A stretch of 64,000 nt of DNA from the NCBI RefSeq assembly GCF_900111235.1, contig NZ_FOJI01000002.1, positions 186,001-250,000 on the forward strand, written 5' to 3'. Numbering within the stretch: position 1 is the first letter of the stretch; each line of letters opens with the position of its first letter. The DNA is from [Clostridium] fimetarium (GTDB lineage Bacteria > Bacillota > Clostridia > Lachnospirales > Lachnospiraceae). Positions 59,881 to 64,000 of the stretch are shown piece after piece. The notes beneath the pieces were generated by a model. That model worked only from the letters and a program-made list of their open reading frames with translations, made no database searches and was not told the DNA's origin. The translations under genes were made by a program, and so were the position numbers.

Positions 59881-60650
59881 TAAAATTAATAGCAAGTGAT
59901 TTGGATGGTACAATTTTGTTAAAAGATGCTCAGTCAGTTGATAATTCTTTATTTGAAACAATTCATAAGATTTCAGAAAAAGGAATTATATTTGCACCTG
60001 CAAGTGGAAGACAATATAATAGTTTGAAGATGCTATTTGAGCCAATAGCAAAAGACTTGATGTATATTGCCGAGAATGGTTCGTTAGTAATGTACAATGA
60101 AGAAGTACTCTTTAAAAGCCCTATGGATAGAAAGTTAGCAATGGAGATTATCGAAGATGTATATGAACATTGCAATTGTGAGGTGCTTGTATCAGGGTTA
60201 AATACAGCTTATATAAAACCAAAGGCAAAAGAATATTTACATCGGATGACATCCATGGTAAAATACACAACGTCTATGGTAGATAGTTTTGATGATATTC
60301 AAGAAGATATTTTGAAAGTTTCAGTTTGTGATATATCAGGAATTAAGAATTCCACAGAGTATTTTACAAAAAAATGGTCAGGTAAAGTATTAACAGCTGT
60401 TTCTGGTAAGTTGTATTTAGATTTTACCGCAAATGGAGTGAATAAAGGGACTGCAATTAAGAAGATCCAGGAAAAATTAGGAATATCGCCAGATGAATGC
60501 ATGGCATTTGGAGATAATTATAATGATATTGAAATGCTAGATAATGTAGGGCATTCGTATGCAATGGATAGAGCAGTTGATGATATAAAAAAACATGCAA
60601 AACATATAACGGAATCAGTCGAAATGACATTAAAAGAAAACTTTTTGTAA
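59877..60650 (+). CDS. Cof-type HAD-superfamily phosphatase
   Basis: 257 residues. Motif I LIASDLDGTIL, motif II FAPASGRQYNSL, a large C2-type cap between motifs II and III (as in Cof/YwpJ/YbiV), Lys in GVNKGTAIKKIQEKLGI and motif IV MAFGDNYNDIEMLDNVGHSYAM. This subfamily acts on sugar phosphates, FMN or PLP; activity cannot be assigned from sequence. Starts within the previous gene's stop (overlap four bases). Shortish for the family (~270) but with all motifs present. Confidence 0.88.
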   Translation: MIKLIASDLDGTILLKDAQSVDNSLFETIHKISEKGIIFAPASGRQYNSLKMLFEPIAKDLMYIAENGSLVMYNEEVLFKSPMDRKLAMEIIEDVYEHCNCEVLVSGLNTAYIKPKAKEYLHRMTSMVKYTTSMVDSFDDIQEDILKVSVCDISGIKNSTEYFTKKWSGKVLTAVSGKLYLDFTANGVNKGTAIKKIQEKLGISPDECMAFGDNYNDIEMLDNVGHSYAMDRAVDDIKKHAKHITESVEMTLKENFL

Positions 60651-60671
60651 AGTATTTGGAGGAAATAAAAA

Positions 60672-60935
60672 ATGGATCAGTATTTAGAAGAGTGTGCAAA
60701 GGTATTTTTAAAAGAGCAGACAAAATTATTTGATAAACCAGTTGCAGCGACAATGGAAGAAGCAGAAGCATTTCTTGAAGATTGTTTTGCCCAAGTCTTT
60801 GACACGGTAGAAGAAGTTAAGGAATATATGATTGAAGAAGGCATGGATGTAGAAGCAATGTCATTAGAAGAAATAGAAGAATCATTAGAGGTATTTAAGA
60901 TTTCAGACGGGAAATTCTTTGTGGTAGAAGCTTAA
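60672..60935 (+). CDS. Small acidic protein upstream of rlmH, unknown function
   Basis: 87 residues, strongly acidic, with no signal or membrane segment. Predicted mostly helical: EECAKVFLKEQTKLFD, EAEAFLEDCFAQVFDTVEEV, SLEEIEESLEVF, closing with a short strand ISDGKFFVVEA. No domain recognised. AGGAGGAA-like SD (TTGGAGGAA) precedes ATG 60672. The stop overlaps the rlmH start by one base (TAATG), so it is translated with rlmH. This pairing is expected to be conserved in Lachnospiraceae, but that is memory-based and not checked. Composition is in line with its neighbours. Confidence 0.75.
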   Translation: MDQYLEECAKVFLKEQTKLFDKPVAATMEEAEAFLEDCFAQVFDTVEEVKEYMIEEGMDVEAMSLEEIEESLEVFKISDGKFFVVEA

Positions 60936-61414
60936 TGAAAATTACCGTTATCGCAGTTGGAAAGATAAAGGAGAAATATTTTACACTTGCAATTGATGAA
61001 TACACAAAAAGATTAACCCGTTACTGCAAACTAGAAATTATAGAACTTCAAGATGAAAAAACTCCTGATAATTCAAGTGAAGCAACAAACCTTCAAATTA
61101 AGGCAAAAGAAGGCGATAGAATATTAGCATCTATCAAAGATGATGCGTATGTTGTTGCACTTGCAATTGGCGGGAAAATGTTGGATTCAGTAGAACTTTC
61201 AGAAAAAATAGCCGGTTTGGGTGTCAACGGAACTAGTCATATCGTATTTGTAATTGGCGGCTCCCTTGGACTAGATGATAGGATTTTAAGTAGAGCTAAT
61301 TATGAACTAAGTTTTTCAAAAATGACATTTCCCCATCAAATGATGCGAGTAATACTCCTGGAGCAAGTTTATAGGGCTTATAGAATTATGGGTAATGAAC
61401 CGTATCACAAGTAG
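60935..61414 (+). CDS. rlmH: 23S rRNA (pseudouridine1915-N3)-methyltransferase RlmH
   Basis: 159 residues, standard length for this SPOUT enzyme. MKITVIAVGKIKEKY at the start, IELQDEKTPDNSS, VVALAIGGKMLDSVE, IVFVIGGSLGLDDRILSRA with the SAM-binding trefoil knot, and the terminal EQVYRAYRIMGNEPYHK (landmark YRIMGNEPYHK). It methylates pseudouridine 1915 in helix 69 of 23S rRNA. Its start codon overlaps the stop of the small acidic gene. Last gene of the maf operon; the next 436 bases are non-coding. Confidence 0.96.
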   Translation: MKITVIAVGKIKEKYFTLAIDEYTKRLTRYCKLEIIELQDEKTPDNSSEATNLQIKAKEGDRILASIKDDAYVVALAIGGKMLDSVELSEKIAGLGVNGTSHIVFVIGGSLGLDDRILSRANYELSFSKMTFPHQMMRVILLEQVYRAYRIMGNEPYHK

Positions 61415-61850
61415 CGGTAATTATGATGATTAAAAGATTAATAAATATGAATATTATAGATTTATAATATGAGAGGGCTCAATTTCTTTTTGCAGAGCCA
61501 ATAAGAAAATACTCCAACTTAGGATGGTGTATTTTTTTTTGCCAAAGTATTGGAGGGAAAGCTTGAAAAGTAGATAGATACGGGGATATAGGATATTATT
61601 GGCATCTAATGAAACAATGAAAAATGATATGCAAGCAATAGTTTAGCCATTTTAATTTGTTTGAATTAAATCAATAATAATGTTCGAAATTGTAGAAAAA
61701 TAGTGTATAATTACAGTATTATGGAATGTTAAAGATATTTTCTTGAAATTACGGTTCTAAGTACAGAATATAGGACACTAAAAAATGCTATAATAATTTT
61801 ATTATAAAGGATATAAGTAGTACAGTAAACATATAAAAGGGAGAACAGAA
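61415..61850. other. Gene-free interval between rlmH and hsdM
   Basis: Holds a GGCTC/GAGCC hairpin (~61476-61499), a terminator (61506-61540), and two TATAAT boxes (61706-61711 and 61789-61794) without convincing -35 partners, any of which could start the hsdM transcript. No open frame, attachment-site repeat or tRNA seen. Confidence 0.6.
61506..61540 (+). terminator. Terminator after rlmH
   Basis: AATAC-T-CCA pairs with TGG-T-GTATT, with one T-T mismatch, followed by a long T run. The GGCTC/GAGCC hairpin just upstream may form a second stem. Confidence 0.7.
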
Positions 61851-63362
61851 ATGCAAAAACTAGATTTACAGACATTAGAAAGCAAGTTATGGAGCTGCGC
61901 AAATATTCTTAGGGGGAAGTTAGATTCCGCAGTATATAAGGATTATATCATTGGGCTTATGTTCTTAAAGAGAATTTGTGATGAATTCGAATATGAAAGA
62001 GAGCAATTAAAAATAAAGTATGCAAATCTTCCAGAAGGGGCCGTTGATAAGATGCTAGAAAATCCTAATCTGTATGGTAGCTTTTTTGTGCCTAAGTCAG
62101 CAAGATGGAATGATTATAAGAACTTAAACTTGAATATTGGACCAATATTGGATAAAGCATTCAAGGCAATCGAAGATGAACCTAAGAATTACGAATTAAT
62201 TGGAGTTCTTACAACTACTAATTATAATGACAAAGATAAGGTACCTGATGAAAAGCTAGTTCAGCTTATGCAAATATTTGATGGCATGAATATGAGTAGT
62301 GAAGGATTAGAGAGTCTTGATGTATTAGGGGATGCGTATATGTATCTGATTAAGATGTTTCAGGATGATAGTGGTAAAAAGGGTGGAGAATTCTTCACAC
62401 CAAATCAAGTAAAGACATTGATTGTTAAATTATTAAAACCACAAGAAGGAGAAACTATTTATGATCCAACTTGTGGTAGTGGTGGCTTTTTAATTGAAAC
62501 TATTAATTATTTGAAAGAAAATAATTGTAATCATAAGAATGTACAGCTATATGGCCAGGAAAATAATATTTCAACTTGGGCAATGGCTAAATTAAACATA
62601 TTAATGCATGGCGTTACTGGAGCAACTATATACAAAGGTGATACTATTCGTAATCCTCAAAATGTTGATGGGGCTATATTAAAGACTTTTGATAAGGTGA
62701 TGGCAAATCCTCCATTTTCATTGAAAGAGTGGGGAATAGAAGTCGCAGAGAATAATACTTACAATAGATTCAATTATGGTGTTCCACCGAAATCCTATGG
62801 TGATTTAGCATTTGTTGAGCATATGTTAGCTAGTTTGAATGATAAAGGAATTATGGCATCTGTAGTTCCTCATGGTGTTTTGTTCAGAGGAGGCACTGAA
62901 GGAAAGATTCGTGAAGGAATGTTAAAGGATGATTTGTTTGAAGCTGTAATAGGATTACCTCAGAACTTGTTCTATGGTACGGGAATACCAGCTGCAATTA
63001 TTGTGCTCAATCACCTTAAAACGGATGAACATAAGGGGAAAGTATTATTTATTGATGCCTCCAATGGGTTTGAAAAGAATGGAAATAAGAATGAGCTGAA
63101 AGACCGGAATGTAGATGATATTATCGTTGCATATGAAGCTTATATTGATCAAGAAAAGTATGCATCATTAGTGAAATTAGAAGAAATAAAGGATAATGAC
63201 TATAACTTGAATATTAGCCGTTATGTGGATACAAGTGAGGAAGAAAAAGAGATTGATATCAATGCGGTGATTGCCAGGATTTCTGCTAGGAAGATAGAAA
63301 TTAAAGTGAAAGAAAATGAGTTAAATGGCTACCTTAGAGAACTCGGATTTGAGAGCTTATAG
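61851..63362 (+). CDS. hsdM: Type I restriction-modification system methyltransferase subunit
   Basis: 503 residues. N-terminal helical HsdM_N domain (LDLQTLESKLWSCANILRG, VYKDYIIGLMFLKRICDEFE in part). The catalytic N6-adenine methylase has EFFTPNQVKTLIVKLL, SAM motif I DPTCGSGGF (residues ~205-213) and catalytic NPPF (286-289) in VMANPPFSLKEWG, followed by GTGIPAAIIVLN. C-terminal coiled segment for HsdS contact. It methylates adenine in a bipartite site set by HsdS, whose gene follows after ten bases. SD AAGGGAG precedes ATG 61851. The restriction subunit hsdR is not in the window, so a solitary methylase cannot be ruled out. Confidence 0.95.
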   Translation: MQKLDLQTLESKLWSCANILRGKLDSAVYKDYIIGLMFLKRICDEFEYEREQLKIKYANLPEGAVDKMLENPNLYGSFFVPKSARWNDYKNLNLNIGPILDKAFKAIEDEPKNYELIGVLTTTNYNDKDKVPDEKLVQLMQIFDGMNMSSEGLESLDVLGDAYMYLIKMFQDDSGKKGGEFFTPNQVKTLIVKLLKPQEGETIYDPTCGSGGFLIETINYLKENNCNHKNVQLYGQENNISTWAMAKLNILMHGVTGATIYKGDTIRNPQNVDGAILKTFDKVMANPPFSLKEWGIEVAENNTYNRFNYGVPPKSYGDLAFVEHMLASLNDKGIMASVVPHGVLFRGGTEGKIREGMLKDDLFEAVIGLPQNLFYGTGIPAAIIVLNHLKTDEHKGKVLFIDASNGFEKNGNKNELKDRNVDDIIVAYEAYIDQEKYASLVKLEEIKDNDYNLNISRYVDTSEEEKEIDINAVIARISARKIEIKVKENELNGYLRELGFESL

Positions 63363-63372
63363 AGGGATGAGA

Positions 63373-64000
63373 ATGATGACAACTAAAAGAAATGAAGGCT
63401 ATAAAGAAACAAAGTTAGGGTGGATTCCTGTGAGTTGGAATATATGTAATATTGACGAGGTTGCAAAAAGATTTACAGGGCATACACCAGATAAAAAAAA
63501 TATAAACTATTGGAATGGAACTATACCCTGGATTTCGTTAAAAGACTTATCAAAACTGGATAAAGGATTTATTTTTGAGACAACAGATTATACATCAGCT
63601 GAAGGTATAAAAAATTCATCAGCAGTTTTATTACCTAGTGGCACGGTTATTATTTCTAGAGACGCAACTGTAGGGAAAATTGGAATTATGGCAACGGAAA
63701 TGGCAACAAGTCAGCACTTTGTAAATTATGTATGTGGGGAACAGTTAAATAATGTTTTCCTTTATTATTATTTAATGAATTGTAAAAAAGTTTTTCAAAA
63801 TATTGCTATTGGGAGTACAATTAAAACGATTGGCATGAAGTTTTTTGTAAAAATGCAGTTGATATTACCAGATATTAAAGAACAAAAAAAAATAGCATTA
63901 ATACTTTTAAATATTGATAAACTCCTAGATGATAATGGGTATAAATTAAAAGAACTTAATCAACTAAAGAAGGCTTTAGCACAGAAACTGTTGACGGAAG
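63373..64000 (+). CDS. hsdS: Type I restriction-modification specificity subunit, 3' end outside window
   Basis: At least 209 residues, open to the window edge. ATG 63373 is chosen because GAGGG lies six bases upstream; ATGs at 63367 and 63376 are in frame. The start GYKETKLGWIPVSWN is the common HsdS opening (K-x-T-x-x-G-x-I-P-x-x-W). The first target-recognition domain runs to ~165 with TPDKKNINYWNGTIPWISLKDL in part, VIISRDATVGKIGI and SQHFVNYVCG. A conserved helical region follows (LPDIKEQKKIALILLNIDKLL), the first half of the dimerisation coiled coil. The second recognition domain lies beyond the window. It sets the DNA sequence recognised by HsdM. Confidence 0.93.
   Translation, partial: MMTTKRNEGYKETKLGWIPVSWNICNIDEVAKRFTGHTPDKKNINYWNGTIPWISLKDLSKLDKGFIFETTDYTSAEGIKNSSAVLLPSGTVIISRDATVGKIGIMATEMATSQHFVNYVCGEQLNNVFLYYYLMNCKKVFQNIAIGSTIKTIGMKFFVKMQLILPDIKEQKKIALILLNIDKLLDDNGYKLKELNQLKKALAQKLLTE

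Overview
The window looks like chromosomal DNA from a low-GC anaerobic member of the Clostridia, most likely Lachnospiraceae. This is inferred from AT-rich, AGGAGG-led genes, an FMN riboswitch-controlled rib operon, a leucine T-box, a pectin-degrading surface enzyme and typical clostridial sugar and branched-chain amino-acid transporters. No rRNA, tRNA, CRISPR array, insertion sequence or intact prophage was seen. The species cannot be fixed from this sequence alone.

Layout. 1-5.9 kb: the end of an AraC-type response regulator, a sugar-binding lipoprotein, then a ChvE/GguA/GguB-like sugar ABC transporter. This is a sense-and-import cassette of the XylFII/LytS/YesN kind. 6.3-10.9 kb: a membrane-anchored surface protein behind a consensus promoter and structured leader, a chemoreceptor and an auxin-efflux-type carrier. 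11-15.9 kb: a complete LivJHMGF-type transporter, followed by a 95-bp inverted-repeat element and a 16-copy AAAAGAT minisatellite. 16-22.4 kb: a cytidylate-kinase-like protein, two tandem CAP-domain secreted proteins with a small opposite-strand ORF between them, a HAD phosphatase, an MFS carrier and a small P-loop kinase. 22.6-25.3 kb: a YtrA-type GntR regulator with an ABC transporter. 25.7-30.9 kb: a cold-shock gene with a long structured leader, then FMN riboswitch-ribD-ribE-ribBA-ribH and a HAD gene.

31-39.5 kb: a 1295-residue PL9-like surface pectate lyase with an operator-rich promoter, then a MarR regulator with a heterodimeric ABC exporter. 39.5-43.7 kb: a GT2 glycosyltransferase and two tandem GT-C membrane glycosyltransferases, probably an envelope glycosylation module. 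43.8-50.9 kb: an orphan phiLC3-type holin, gltX, a UvrD-like helicase, a hybrid histidine kinase, a DUF1292 protein and an Lrp/AsnC regulator. 51-54.4 kb: MoxR, DUF58 and a membrane protein. 54.4-58.5 kb: a T-box-controlled leuA and a choice-of-anchor-A surface protein with 17 nonapeptide repeats. 58.6-61.4 kb: a packed maf-HAD-Cof-small acidic protein-rlmH operon. 61.8-64 kb: type I restriction-modification hsdM and the start of hsdS, cut by the window edge.

The most unusual signals are outside protein families. A split conserved element sits in the 5' leaders of two unrelated genes, ribD and the marR-type gene. An inverted repeat plus minisatellite follows livF. A short terminated transcript is predicted upstream of the Lrp gene. 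An unassigned structured leader lies at 6.2 kb. No wholly new defence or metabolic system was recognised.
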